Assembly (NCBI GenBank): GCA_046346845.1 | Contig: JAXMHH010000008.1 | Location: 1-64,000 of the forward strand | Direction of reading: 5' to 3' | From: DSSB01 sp046346845 | GTDB taxonomy: Bacteria > UBA10199 > DSSB01 | Length of the DNA stretch: 64,000 nt | In this document: positions 33,116-43,600 of the stretch, piece after piece | Position numbering within the stretch: the first letter of the stretch is position 1 | Layout of the letters: every line of letters begins with the position of its first letter | Translations under genes and position numbers: made by a program | Notes under the pieces: generated by a model | Databases searched by the model: none | What the model was told of the DNA's origin: nothing | What the model saw: the letters and a program-made list of their open reading frames with translations, nothing else

Positions 33116-34258
33116 TCAGGACCCCACCAAGCGCCCAAGCCGCGGCAGGTCGTCGGCATTGGGGTCTTGCTGGACCAAGAGCAGGTATTGTTGGCGGGCC
33201 TCGAGGGTTTCGCCTTGGCGGACCAAAGAGAGGATCAAGTTGCGGCGGTAGCGGCTGTCCCCGGAGTAGAGGGCCAGGGCCTGCCGAAACCGGGTCGCTG
33301 CCTCCCGGTAATGTCCGGCATCGAATTCGAGATTACCCAGCTCGTAATGCGCCTCGTGAAATCGAGAGTCGACCCGCAGGGCCGCTTCGAAATCGGTCCG
33401 GGCCGAGGCGGCGTCTTGGCGTACGTCGCGGTGAAAGATGCCTCGGTTGAGCAAAATATGGGGATTGGCGGGGTCGATCTGGAGGGCACGGCGGTAGAAA
33501 CTCAGGGCGGCGGCGCTGGAGCTGGTCTGCCGGTCGAGGGCGCGGTTGTTCCAATGCCAGGCCAGGAATTCCCGGAGGCTCAATCGGGACGTGGACCGGT
33601 GCTGGGCATCAAAGACATTGTAAATCGGATCCACCAAGACCGTGCGGCCGTGGAGGGTAATCCCGGTGGCGATGTGGTTGACTCGATCGCCGCGGCTGTC
33701 GACGCCCACCCAGACCGGATAGGGACTGAAGCCCGCCCGCTGGAAGAGGGCCAGCAGGACTTTGGTGAACTCCGTGCAATCGCCCCCGCCCGCCGCCAGC
33801 GTCTCGTCGAAATTCCGCTCCGGCGGGTTGGTCTGGGATTGCAGGCCCAGGCCCTGCGGATCGGTGACCCAGTTGAAGATTCGCTCGGCCAGGGCGCGGT
33901 TCACCCCGCTCGGCAGATGAAGCTCGGTTCGCCAGCGCGCCAGCTCGGCATCGAAGCGGCGCAGGACTGCCTGGGTCGTCGCACTAGAAGAAGGCAGCCA
34001 AGGGATCGCCTCTCCGGCAAAGCGCTGGTAGGCGGAGGCAAGCCCGGAAGTAGTGGTGACGGAAGTAAAGAGCTCGGCCGAATCAAGCACCCGGTCCGCA
34101 TTGCCCTGGAGGCTACCCGCCTGGACGCGGGAATAATCGATCGATGCGAAACCCTGGTCGAGGACGCGGTCGCTCTGGCCGGCGGCGAGCAAATCGCTAT
34201 ACAGGCCCTGCAGGCCCGGATCGCTGGAGAAGCGCGTGGTGTAGGCGGGAGGAGTCAA
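33116..34258 (-). CDS. Transglutaminase-like protein with C-terminal TPR repeats
   Basis: A 380-residue protein. The middle holds a papain/transglutaminase-like core with Cys161 in GGGDCTEF, His195 in RVNHIATG and Asp210 in VLVDPIYN. The order and spacing fit the Cys-His-Asp triad. From about residue 240 it has at least three TPR units (AALSFYRRALQIDPANPHILLN, then RTDFEAALRVDSRFHEAHYELG and AATRFRQALALYSGD). No clear signal peptide. It may process or cross-link peptides; the substrate is unknown. Confidence 0.8.
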   Translation of the reverse strand: MTPPAYTTRFSSDPGLQGLYSDLLAAGQSDRVLDQGFASIDYSRVQAGSLQGNADRVLDSAELFTSVTTTSGLASAYQRFAGEAIPWLPSSSATTQAVLRRFDAELARWRTELHLPSGVNRALAERIFNWVTDPQGLGLQSQTNPPERNFDETLAAGGGDCTEFTKVLLALFQRAGFSPYPVWVGVDSRGDRVNHIATGITLHGRTVLVDPIYNVFDAQHRSTSRLSLREFLAWHWNNRALDRQTSSSAAALSFYRRALQIDPANPHILLNRGIFHRDVRQDAASARTDFEAALRVDSRFHEAHYELGNLEFDAGHYREAATRFRQALALYSGDSRYRRNLILSLVRQGETLEARQQYLLLVQQDPNADDLPRLGRLVGS

Positions 34259-34375
34259 GCCCAGCCCTTTCCCATGGAAAATGAAGTCGATAAAACGAGA
34301 TTGTTCCGATTTGGGGCCTTATCGGAAGGGGCCTTCCGGGGTTGCGAAGATACTTTCTAAAATCATATTAGAAAT

Positions 34376-36274
34376 CTACCCCGTCCCCCTTCTCCGATCG
34401 GCCTCGGCGGGTTCCCGGGGCAGCTGGACGAACTCGGTCGCCGGGACGATACCCTCCTCCAACCAGGCGTATTCCCCCTTCAGGAAACGCCCCGCCAGGC
34501 GATAGGCCCTGCCGTCGTCGCGGTCGAAGAGGGACTGGAAGCGTCTGCGGACTTCCTTGCGCTGATACCGGCAAAAGAGATCGGCCAACTCCACCGCGTT
34601 GGCGTATTCGCCCTTCTGTCCCGCCAAGCTCAGCGCCCGGCTGCAGGCCACCGCCATGGCAAAAAGCGAGACGCCGATTTCCACGAGGTGGGCGAGCAAG
34701 ACCTGCTGACGTTCCAAGGCCAAGCGATAGCGCGCCATCGCATGGAAGATCCCCCGCGCCAAGCGATGGGCGCTGCGTTCGATGAAGCGGTAGTGGGAAG
34801 CCAAGGGCCCCATCCGGCCATGCTTCAACCAGGCCCCGGCGGTAAGCCATTGGCGCGGATACCACCAGGCATAAAAGGCGCCCATCTTGAACAGTCCCCG
34901 CAGCTTCCCCACCGTCCCCGATTTGGGATTAAAAAGGTCCTGCCCGAGGTGCATGTGGGGATCCAGGGCCTCCCGCGCGATGAACAGGTGCATGATCTCC
35001 GACGAGCCCTCGATGATCGTGTTGATGCGGGCGTCGCGCATGATCCGCTCCACTGGGAAGGCCTTTTCCCCCCTCCCGCGCAGGGAGAGGGCGCATTCAT
35101 AACCGCGACCGCCGCGAATCTGCATGGTTTGATCGATGATCTTCCAACCCGCCTCCGAGCAGAACAGCTTGGCCATCGCCGCCTCCAGCCGGATGTCGCG
35201 CCCGCCCAAGTCCACGAGGGCCGAGGCGTAACGGGTCATCGCCTCCATCGCGAAGGTATAGGCGCCCATCCAGGCCAGCTTGGCGGCGACCGCCTCGTGC
35301 TTGCCGATCGGCGCCCCCCACTGCACCCGTTCGTTCGCCCAATCGCGGGCGATGTTCAGGCATTGCTTGGCCCCGCCGGTGCAAGCCGCCGGCAAGGTGA
35401 GGCGGCCGGTGTTCAAGGTGACCAAGGCCAACTTGAGGCCCCGGCCCAACCCCAACAGGATGTTCTCCTTCGGGACCTTGACGTCCTTGAAACGCAGCAG
35501 GCCGTTCTGAATGGCCTTGAGCCCCATGAACTCGCAGCGGTGGATGACCTCGAAGCCGGGGGTCTCGGTCTCGACGATGAAGGCGGTGATCTCCTTGGGC
35601 CCGGTCTTGGCCATCACCACCAAGACATCGGCCACAGGCCCATTGGTGCACCAGAGCTTCTCCCCGTTGATCAGGTAATAATCGCCGTTCTCGATCGGAG
35701 TGGCGGTGGTCTTCATCTGCGCCGGGTCGGAACCGACCGAGGGCTCGGTGAGGGCGAAGGCGCTGATCGCTCCGTCCCGAAAGCGCGGCAGAAATTTCCG
35801 TTTCTGCTCCTCGGTGCCGAACAGCTTCAGCGGCTGCGGCACACCGATGCTCTGGTGGGCGGAGAGCCAGACCGCCGTGTTGCTGCAATAGCTGGCAATG
35901 GCCAGGATGGCACGGTTGTAGTTGATCTGGCTTAGGCCCAAGCCGCCGTATTTTTCGGGGATCTTCATGGCGAAGGCGCCGAGCTTCACCAAGCCGTCGA
36001 TCACCTCCGCCGGCATCTGGCCGCTGCGGTCCACCTCGTCGGGATCGAGATTGTCGCGGAGGAAATTTTCCAGTTCGGCGATATACCGGTCGCCCGCCTC
36101 CCGGTCGACCGGGTCCTGCTCCGGAAAAGGATGGACCCAATCAGGATGAAAGCGCCCCATGAAGAGCTCGCCGACGAAACTGGGATTTTCCCACTCCGTC
36201 TCGCGGGCGGCCTCGGCCGTCTCCATCGCCTCTTTTTTTCCTTGGGCTTCGCGTTCGTCGGGAAGTGCGGACAT
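34376..36274 (-). CDS. Acyl-CoA dehydrogenase family protein with long C-terminal extension
   Basis: A 632-residue FAD enzyme. The core (about 60-440) has FALTEPSVGSDPAQM, WCTNGPVADV, the helical domain, and the catalytic Glu region NTIIEGSSEIMHLFIARE. About 190 further residues (LGQDLFNPKSGTVGKL onward) form a helical extension, as in VLCAD/ACAD9-like and some bacterial FadE-type enzymes. It probably acts in fatty-acid beta-oxidation. No other beta-oxidation gene is adjacent. Chain-length preference is not deducible. Confidence 0.93.
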   Translation of the reverse strand: MSALPDEREAQGKKEAMETAEAARETEWENPSFVGELFMGRFHPDWVHPFPEQDPVDREAGDRYIAELENFLRDNLDPDEVDRSGQMPAEVIDGLVKLGAFAMKIPEKYGGLGLSQINYNRAILAIASYCSNTAVWLSAHQSIGVPQPLKLFGTEEQKRKFLPRFRDGAISAFALTEPSVGSDPAQMKTTATPIENGDYYLINGEKLWCTNGPVADVLVVMAKTGPKEITAFIVETETPGFEVIHRCEFMGLKAIQNGLLRFKDVKVPKENILLGLGRGLKLALVTLNTGRLTLPAACTGGAKQCLNIARDWANERVQWGAPIGKHEAVAAKLAWMGAYTFAMEAMTRYASALVDLGGRDIRLEAAMAKLFCSEAGWKIIDQTMQIRGGRGYECALSLRGRGEKAFPVERIMRDARINTIIEGSSEIMHLFIAREALDPHMHLGQDLFNPKSGTVGKLRGLFKMGAFYAWWYPRQWLTAGAWLKHGRMGPLASHYRFIERSAHRLARGIFHAMARYRLALERQQVLLAHLVEIGVSLFAMAVACSRALSLAGQKGEYANAVELADLFCRYQRKEVRRRFQSLFDRDDGRAYRLAGRFLKGEYAWLEEGIVPATEFVQLPREPAEADRRRGTG

Positions 36275-36300
36275 ACGACCTCCTGCCGATGAGGAATCGA

Positions 36301-37005
36301 TCAGCGAACTTTTTGGCCGAGGGCCTCCGAGAGCCGCTCGACCACCTGCCCGTTGATGGCGCTGACCATCACGAAGTCTACCATGACGGGATCGCGGCGC
36401 CCACGATCTTCGAGCACCTCGATCTCGTAACGCAGGTCCCCGTTGCGCGGGTAATCCGTGAACCGGAATTGCAGCTTCTTGCGCAGGGCCAAGCTCTTGA
36501 CGTCGGGCAGGGACTTGACCTGGGCCATGGCCTGGTCCTCGTTCACCAAGGGTTTTTCCCGGGGTCGGGAGGCCGACGGCATATAAGGCAGGGAGCTGGC
36601 CTTCTTCAGCTTCACCTCTTTGATGCTACCTCGCCCCACCTTGCGGTTGCGGTAGGAGAATTCCATCCACCACTGGGCCCGTTCCCGCGTGTCGAAGAGC
36701 GTGCCGACGACGTATTGCCCGGCGGGAAGGCCGGAGATGCCGTCGGTCCCGTCGAGCCCGTCCCCCGGCACCTTGACCATCAATTGTTGGATGAAGCGCT
36801 GCAGGTCCTCGGCCTGTTTGCGGCTGGGAAAGACGCCCTTGACCACCAGGTAGAGGGTCTCATTTTGCGGAACCGGCAGATCCGCGACCCAATGCGGCAG
36901 GCCCCCTCCCCCGTTCTTCTTGCCGGCGGCATCGAGGGCCGGCATCAGCGCGATCAACGCGACCCAGAGCGTGAAGAAATGGAGGAGCAGCTTGGATGCT
37001 TTCAT
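36301..37005 (-). CDS. Hypothetical exported protein, possibly SPOR-like
   Basis: From the ATG at 37005 the product is 234 residues with a Sec signal peptide (MKASKLLLHFFTLWVALIAL, cleavage near ALDAAGKK). Two similar beta-alpha segments, LYLVVKGVFPSRKQAEDLQRF and YVVGTLFDTRERAQWWMEF, resemble halves of a SPOR-like fold. I cannot confirm that domain. It lies 5 bp after the gph-like gene and is probably co-transcribed with it. A longer reading to 37164 lacks support because it runs through gph. Confidence 0.72.
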   Translation of the reverse strand: MKASKLLLHFFTLWVALIALMPALDAAGKKNGGGGLPHWVADLPVPQNETLYLVVKGVFPSRKQAEDLQRFIQQLMVKVPGDGLDGTDGISGLPAGQYVVGTLFDTRERAQWWMEFSYRNRKVGRGSIKEVKLKKASSLPYMPSASRPREKPLVNEDQAMAQVKSLPDVKSLALRKKLQFRFTDYPRNGDLRYEIEVLEDRGRRDPVMVDFVMVSAINGQVVERLSEALGQKVR

Positions 37006-37010
37006 GGCTT

Positions 37011-37670
37011 TCACTTTGCCGTATCGCCGCTTCGCAAGAAGGGCAAATGCAAAAAATCCTCGAAATCGTCGATCAGGTAATCGGGCTCGTAGGCCAGCAA
37101 TTCCTCGCGGGGCCGGAAGCCATAGCTGACCGCGCAGGTCGCCAGGCCGGCAGCGCGCCCGCATTCGATGTCGACATGGGAATCGCCGACCATCACGCCC
37201 TCGACCCGGCCACCCAGGTCCCGGAAAATAGGCTCGAAGACCTGCGGGTCCGGCTTATGGATCGGCAGGGTATCGCCTCCGATCAGCCAGCGGAAGTGCC
37301 CGCGCACGCCGAGGCCCTCGAGGATCTTTTGAGAAAACAGCTCGGGCTTGTTGGTGACCACGGCCTTCGGCAGACGGGAATGGGACTCCAAAAATTCCTC
37401 GACCCCCGGATAGAGCCGGGTCTGATCGAGCAGGTGCTCCTGGTAGTAATTCCAAAAGGTGAGAAAGACCCTCCCCAGGGCCTCCTCGCTGGGGTTGCCG
37501 AGGGCATCCCGCACCAGGGTCTTGGCACCGTGCCCGACCATCTCTTCGATCGTGCGGTCCGGCAGGGTGGCGAAGCCCTCCTGCGCCAAGGCGTAATTAA
37601 GGCTGTCGGCGATATCCTTTTTGGAATCGATCAGGGTGCCGTCGAGATCGAAAATAAGCACGGGAGACAT
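37011..37670 (-). CDS. gph: Phosphoglycolate phosphatase-like HAD hydrolase
   Basis: A 219-residue HAD-IA phosphatase with motif I FDLDGTLIDS (nucleophile Asp8), motif II VVTNK, motif III Lys in HKPDPQVF, and motif IV MVGDSHVDIECG. Helical cap domain type 1. Closest in style to Gph, which removes 2-phosphoglycolate formed in DNA repair. Other small phosphates remain possible. The following gene begins 5 bp later. Confidence 0.85.
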   Translation of the reverse strand: MSPVLIFDLDGTLIDSKKDIADSLNYALAQEGFATLPDRTIEEMVGHGAKTLVRDALGNPSEEALGRVFLTFWNYYQEHLLDQTRLYPGVEEFLESHSRLPKAVVTNKPELFSQKILEGLGVRGHFRWLIGGDTLPIHKPDPQVFEPIFRDLGGRVEGVMVGDSHVDIECGRAAGLATCAVSYGFRPREELLAYEPDYLIDDFEDFLHLPFLRSGDTAK

Positions 37671-37753
37671 GTCTAGGGCTATAGGCGAGGGAGCCGGAAA
37701 AATCCAGACAGATTTGCGGGGCTAAGGCCTCGAATTCAAAGCCAAATGGGGCC

Positions 37754-39352
37754 TTACCGTAAGGATTTCGCGAGCAAAGGAATGGGAATCGCCCCCCTCC
37801 GCAGGACCGCGTCGTGGAATTTTTTCAGCGTGAAACCCCGGCCCCATTTCTTCCGGCACCGTTCCCGCAGGTCGGTCAAGAGCAGCATCCCCGTGAAATA
37901 ACCTTGAGGCACGGTGGGGCGCATCGTGTACCAATTGACATCCGCCCGCGCCGAGACAGGGCTCATCTTCAATTCCTTCGCCATCCACCGAACCGCCTCC
38001 TGGTCGCTCATCGCGCCGGTATGCAGGCCCACGTCGACGATGATCCGGCAGGCCCGCCACAGCTTGTCCTTGAGCTGGATCAGACGGTCCTCGGGCGAAT
38101 AATAACCCGCTTCCTGCATCAGCTCCTCGCAATAGAGGGCCCAACCCTCGTAGAAGCTGCTGCAATTATAGATCCGCATCATGGTGCCGGGGGCGCGCTT
38201 CTGCACCGCGAACTGCAAATGGTGGCCGGGATACCCCTCATGGAGCGAAGTCACCCGCAAGGCGCTGAAATTGTGCTCTTGCAGCAATTCCGCAGCCCGC
38301 TTGCCCTTGGGGATCGGCGTCACGAAGAAAGTGCCGAGGTTTTTTCCGCCGTACATCGGCGGATCGACGTAGGCGGCGAAGGGAATGGTGCTGCGGGTGA
38401 ACTCCGGGGTCTCGATGACCTGGAGGCTCTCGCCCCGAGGCAGGCTAGCCAGGGAACGGTCGGAGACGAAGCGCCTCAGGCGCCGCGTCTCGCGGCGATA
38501 GGCCTGCAGCAGCTCCCCGGGCCGTGGATGACGGCGTTTCACCGCCTCGATTTGCCGCTGCCAAGGAGTCTTGGGGTCGATGCGCCTCGCCTGCTCGAGC
38601 AACTGCGCCTTGACCTCTGCGAACTGCCGCTCGCCCAACCGCTTCAGCTCGGAGGCCTTCATCTCGTAATGGTGGTAATGGCGCAGGAGGAAGTCGAAAT
38701 CGGCGCGGCCCACCGCATAGCTCCCGTCGGATCGCCGCCGCAGCGGCCCTTCCAGGAATTGCAAAAATTCCTCTCCGGCGCGAGTCGCCTCCCGGCAGGC
38801 CGCGTGGATCTCGGCCCGGCGCCGGGGCGCCAGCCGAAGCAGCTCCGCCCGCACCTCGCCGAGGAAACGGAGATAGCCCCTGGCCTCGTCGACGGCGAGG
38901 TCGGTCCAGAGCCGCGGCGGGTTTTCCAAGTTGGCCTGGGCCGCCTCCACCACTTGCCTCGCACCGCGCAATCGGGCGAGCGCCGCCTCCACCTTCTCGT
39001 CTCGCTCGGGGAGGCGCAAAAAGAGGTACCACAGTCCGTAGAGGAGCTCCCCGACATACAGGGAGGGATCTTTGCGATATCTTCGCCACTCCCCCCATTC
39101 TTTGAGCCGGATCTCCAAATCGCTGCGCATCAGCTCCCGCTCGATGCGCTCCTCGCCCCAAACGCCCGGCACCGGAACCCCTGCTAGGGCGAGCTTGAAT
39201 TTTTTCAGGCGCCTCACATGGTCGGCGACCCGAGCGGCGGAGAGATCGACCGTACGTGCGGCGTAAGGCCCCTTGCCGAGGGCGGTCGCCCACACCGGTT
39301 GAAAGTCGAGCAGCTCGCGGAAGTATTCCTGAACGAGTTCGAAAAGGCGCAT
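37754..39352 (-). CDS. DUF885 family protein (putative metal-dependent hydrolase)
   Basis: A 532-residue protein with the family signature HEGYPGHH at about residue 370. The HExxxGH core suggests a zinc site like that of M32-type peptidases. The N-terminus reads MRLFELVQEYFRELLDFQPVWAT, typical of DUF885. No signal peptide is seen, although many family members are exported lipoproteins, so a cytoplasmic role is likely here. Enzymatic activity is inferred only from the motif. The ATG at 39352 was chosen over one six codons upstream. Confidence 0.85.
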   Translation of the reverse strand: MRLFELVQEYFRELLDFQPVWATALGKGPYAARTVDLSAARVADHVRRLKKFKLALAGVPVPGVWGEERIERELMRSDLEIRLKEWGEWRRYRKDPSLYVGELLYGLWYLFLRLPERDEKVEAALARLRGARQVVEAAQANLENPPRLWTDLAVDEARGYLRFLGEVRAELLRLAPRRRAEIHAACREATRAGEEFLQFLEGPLRRRSDGSYAVGRADFDFLLRHYHHYEMKASELKRLGERQFAEVKAQLLEQARRIDPKTPWQRQIEAVKRRHPRPGELLQAYRRETRRLRRFVSDRSLASLPRGESLQVIETPEFTRSTIPFAAYVDPPMYGGKNLGTFFVTPIPKGKRAAELLQEHNFSALRVTSLHEGYPGHHLQFAVQKRAPGTMMRIYNCSSFYEGWALYCEELMQEAGYYSPEDRLIQLKDKLWRACRIIVDVGLHTGAMSDQEAVRWMAKELKMSPVSARADVNWYTMRPTVPQGYFTGMLLLTDLRERCRKKWGRGFTLKKFHDAVLRRGAIPIPLLAKSLR

Positions 39353-39410
39353 GGATTTTTCTCTTCCCATTGGCTAAAAATTCGAGAAATCTCGGCGAAG
39401 GAGCGATTAA

Positions 39411-39773
39411 GTGGCTAAATGTCTCTACTGTCAAGAAAAGGCCGGCTGGTTCAAGCCCGTCTGCGCCGAATGCAAACAAATGCTGGGGGCGGTCCAGGCC
39501 TTGGGCAACGGGTTTTCCTTTAGGGGACTGCTCGACGCCCTCATCGCCACCGGCGCCTCCAACGCCAAGATCGAAAAGTTCCTGGAGGCCGACATCGGCG
39601 GCCAAGGCAGCATCCGCGACCTGATTACGGCGCGCATGACCAACGAACTGGCCCAAAGAGTGGGCCAGCCCACCGACACCGACGCGCAAAAAGTCAGGCA
39701 AATTCGGGAAGAAGAAAAGAAGCGCCCGCAGCTACCGCTTAAGCCGGGTCAGTGCGACCCGCTGCGGAGATAG
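39411..39773 (+). CDS. Small zinc-ribbon protein, 120 residues
   Basis: A short protein with Cys4-x2-Cys7 and Cys18-x2-Cys21 at the N-terminus, a probable zinc ribbon. A helical region follows (about 40-90) with a charged, Pro-rich tail. Not assigned to a family. The start follows AAGGAG in a good position. Its 3' end overlaps the convergent gene 39739-40542 by 35 bp. Confidence 0.7.
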   Translation: MAKCLYCQEKAGWFKPVCAECKQMLGAVQALGNGFSFRGLLDALIATGASNAKIEKFLEADIGGQGSIRDLITARMTNELAQRVGQPTDTDAQKVRQIREEEKKRPQLPLKPGQCDPLRR

Positions 39774-40542
39774 GCTCGGCGGCAGGCTCGAAGGCCGAGG
39801 CCAGGGCCTCAGCGCTCAGCGGACGGGTCAGGAAGGTCGCAAACTCCTCCCGCTCGGGCATGGTCTGCGCAAAGGCCAGGGTGAGGTAACTCGACAAGCC
39901 GACCCAGCGCGTCTCGGGATGCTCCCGGCTTTGCCGGGCCAGCAGCTCGCGCACCGAGTCTTGGGCCAGCAAGGCGCGGTCAAAGAGCGCAGCCAACACC
40001 TTCCGCCCGGCGAAGGCCGCCGGCAATTGCTCGACGGAATCCAGCTCGACCAGCTCGACCTCGGGGCCGAAGTGCTGGCCCGCGGCCAGGCGAGTCGCCT
40101 CTTCCGGCGCGACCAACAAAACGGTCTCCCGGGGGGCTGCGGCGGCCGTAACCGGCAAAACTTCCGGCTCGGTTCGAACTATCGGGCCTTCACCGGCTTG
40201 AGCTGGAAGGGAGACTTCGGCCGAGGCCGCGATCGCCGGTCGTACCAACGGCGTGACCTCCACCAACCGAGGCTTGGCCTTAGGCGGCTTCGAGGCCGCC
40301 GCCCGTCGAGAGGGGCTGGGCTTTTTTTTTAAGGATTCCGGCGCGGGGGCCGCCGCGACCCCCGAAGCGACCACGGGCCGGCGGGAAGAACGCCGCACCT
40401 GCGAATCGAGGCGGTCGATCTTGTGCTCGAGCCGGTCCAGGCGACCGGCGAGCTCCTCAATGGCCATGGTGCTGGCGATGCCCAAAAATTGGCAAAGTTT
40501 GAGTTTCAAGCTGGGAATAAGACGAACGGAATAGACGTTCAT
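39739..40542 (-). CDS. Hypothetical protein with coiled coil and receiver-like C-terminal domain
   Basis: A 267-residue protein. It has an N-terminal coiled-coil segment (MAIEELAGRLDRLEHKIDRL), a low-complexity Ala/Pro/Lys linker (about 60-125), and a C-terminal alpha/beta domain (about 140-255). The pattern TVLLVAPEEATRLAAG..., KVLAALFDRALL and WVGLSSYLTL looks like a degenerate response-regulator receiver. A clear phospho-acceptor Asp in the usual place is not evident, so it would be a pseudo-receiver. Function unknown. The true start could be the internal ATG at about 40467. Confidence 0.6.
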   Translation of the reverse strand: MNVYSVRLIPSLKLKLCQFLGIASTMAIEELAGRLDRLEHKIDRLDSQVRRSSRRPVVASGVAAAPAPESLKKKPSPSRRAAASKPPKAKPRLVEVTPLVRPAIAASAEVSLPAQAGEGPIVRTEPEVLPVTAAAAPRETVLLVAPEEATRLAAGQHFGPEVELVELDSVEQLPAAFAGRKVLAALFDRALLAQDSVRELLARQSREHPETRWVGLSSYLTLAFAQTMPEREEFATFLTRPLSAEALASAFEPAAEPISAAGRTDPA

Positions 40543-40639
40543 ACGTGCCTAAGCCTCCGCGTACGGATCATCGATGGATGGAAGTTTACTACCTGGAAGA
40601 GGCCTCTCCATGGCACCCGAGGCGACAGATGTCAAGCCG

Positions 40640-43600
40640 TTAGCGCGCCGACCGGAAGAACAATTTGAGGCGCTGGGTCGCCTCCTCGAGGCGGTCGATG
40701 GAAAAAACGAAACGGTAATGCCCCGGAATGCCCGCCCAGGCCTCGGAATGCAGCTTAATCCCCGCCTCGGTGTAGAGCAGGTCCTGGAGGTTTTGGGAGG
40801 TAATTTCGGCCTGGGCTCCGCTGCGCAGACGAAGCCTCCTCCCGTAGAGAGGGCTCAGGTCGGCGAACAAGGCATAGCCGCCTTGGGCCGGGACGAAGGG
40901 GATGTTTCGCTCGCGCAGGACCGTTTCCAGCGCAAAGGCACGGGAGCTCAGGTAGTGGCGATGGGCCGGGAGGAACTCGGACCAACGGCTCAGATAGGCC
41001 GGGGCGGCGGCGAGCGCCAAGGGGTCGGGACCCGCGAGCAGGTCTTCCCGGACCGCCTCGGCCAATTTGGCGTGGGTCGTGGCGGCAAAACCAAAGCGCA
41101 GGCCCCCGGCGGCGAATTCCTTCGAGAGTCCGCCGAAGGCGATCAACCGGGGCCCCATCTCCCGCTCCAATACCTGCAGGGAGGGCGTCCGGCGCCCTCG
41201 GATCCTGCCAAAGTCCAGCATGCCGAAGACATCGTCGAACAGCAGATAGCCGTTCATGGCGCGCAGCACTTGGCTCAAGGCCCGGAGCGGAGCCACCCCG
41301 TAATACTGGCCCACGGGATTATTGGGCTCGTTGATCAGGAGGGCGTGGACCCAGCGGGCCATTTGGGTGTTGCGGCTCAAGGCCAAGGCCACCTGGGCGC
41401 CCGTCGGCAAAAAGCGGTCCCGCTCGGGGGTGAGAACATCCACCCGCCGGGCCCCCGCGGCCTCAATGGTTGGAAAGAACAGACCGTAGCTGGGCCGAGG
41501 CAGAGCCACTTGGACCGATTTTCCGGCCTCGACCCGGCCGAGCCCGCGGATCGCGCTGACCAAGAGCGGCTGGACCCCCGCTCCCAAAATAATCTGCTCG
41601 GGAGAGAAGCTCGCTCCGCGGCTGTCCCGGAGGTATTCGGCGACCGCGCGCTGGGCCTCCGCGTAGAGCTCGCCGGCGGGACGCCTTGGGGCCTCCCGGA
41701 GCACCGGCCCCAAATCGACGGGCGCCGACCACTCCGATTCGCCAAAGCTCATGTCGATCGGATCGGGATGGGTCCCGCTGGGGCCGCTTTCGAAGGCGGC
41801 GGGGGAGGCCAGGGCGCGGTGCAGCGGGGAATCCACCTCGAAGGCCGTCAGCATCGGCTCCACGGAGGCCGAAGGCTCGGCCTCGGAGAGCAGACCCCTG
41901 GGCAAATGTTGGAAAAAATGCCGATAGGCCTCTTGGGTCAGCGTCGAGCCGCGCGAATAAGTAAGATCTCCGTAGCGCCGCAACCAGCCCTGCACCGCGG
42001 AGTTGCCGATCAGGGCCGCGGCCAAGGGCAGTTCCGCGGCGCCGTAGCGCCGGTCCAGCGACTGCACCACGTGCAGGTAGGGAACGGCCTCGGGGTGATT
42101 GGCGAGAAACTCGGCCACCGGATGGGCGCCCCCTTGGAGCCGCAGCGGGTGATCCTCCAAAATCACGACATGAGACTTCCGATTCGCCGCGGTTTGGAGC
42201 AAGGCCGCCAATCCACCCTCCCCTTCGAGGCCCTCGCGCGGCAGGCGCAGCACCAAGGCCTCGGCCGAACCCGCCGCGACCCGGTCGCGCAAGGCGGCCC
42301 AATCCAGGGCGAACCAGGACGGAGTGAAATGCCGCAGCCCCATGGGGGCTTCCTCTCCGGAGGGTCCGGCGTAGCTCACCCGACCGCGCTCGGGGAGCAA
42401 GACGCGCAGCAGTCCATCCAGCAGCAAATCGGAAGAGGGTCCCAGGAAGATCATGTCCGGCGATACCCGCACGCCCCACTGCCGGCTCAGCTCCGGCGCC
42501 AAGGCAAGTCGGAGCTCTTCGCTCTCGGTTCCGGGATCGGCGGTGTAGCCCCAATGCCGGGGTCCCCTGGTCGTGGCGACGAGGGCCTGGTTCAGGAGAT
42601 CGGAATAGGGGCGTCCCTCGGTGAGGTAGAGCATGTGATGGACTTCGCCCCGCCCCACCGCCTCGGCGGCGGAGATGGGCCGGGTAGGGTCTTCCTTCAG
42701 GAAGAATTCGAAGCGATGGCGATTTTGCGCCTCCAACCGGGCCAACTCGGAGAAATCGGTGGTCGGGTCTTGCTGGATGAGTTGCCCGTAGCGGATGGCC
42801 GGGTGGAATCCCCGAGCCTCCAGCAGCGCCTCCAAGGCAGGCCGCCCGGGACGCCCCCCCAAGTTGAACAGGACGCGCCCCCCTTCGGCAAGACGGCCGC
42901 GCGCCTGACCCAAGGCCCGGTCGATCAGGCCCAAGCCAAAGCGGTCCCAATAGGTCCCCTCGCTGGAATAATAGTCGGCGACCGCCCTCAAGTTGTCGAT
43001 GCCGCCGTTGCGCGGGACCTGGGGGAGACAGGCGACGATCAGGTCGGCCTGAAGGCCCTCGGGCAGGTTGGAGAGCAGGTCTCCGGTCTGGAAGCTCACT
43101 CCCCTCGCCCCGTTGAGCGCCGCGTTCAAGCGCCCGACGATGGGCGCGTGGGGATTGCGGTCGAGCCCGATCACCTCGCGCGCCATCCCCAGCTTGGCCA
43201 TCAGGATCGAGACCCAGCCGGTCCCGGATCCGATCTCGACCGCGCGATTCACTGGTCCGCGGTGCTGGCGAAAATCCTGGACGATGCCTTCCGCGAAGAC
43301 TCGCGACCATTGTTCCGGCAGGAAGGTGGTGGGCAGGCTCACGATGGTCAGCGGATCGCGAACGTCGGGGATGCTGTAGCGCCGGACCAGGATCGATTGC
43401 CCTTCGGGCAAGATGGAGGTGATCGAGAGGAGCCGCTCGATCATCTCGCGGGTGGCTGGGGCGGTCTCCGGATTTTCCAGGCGCTCGGCCAGGACCCGCG
43501 CGATCTCGAGAGAGTTTTCCTCGCTGCCGCGGCTCGCCTCGAGCAGGCGCATGGCCCAGAGGCTGGGATTCTCGCCCCGGCGCGGCCCCATCTCGGAGTG

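Noticed and set aside
37006..37164. N-terminal extension of the exported protein at 36301
   Set aside because: It lies inside the gph-like gene on the same strand in another frame; the signal peptide begins at the ATG at 37005.
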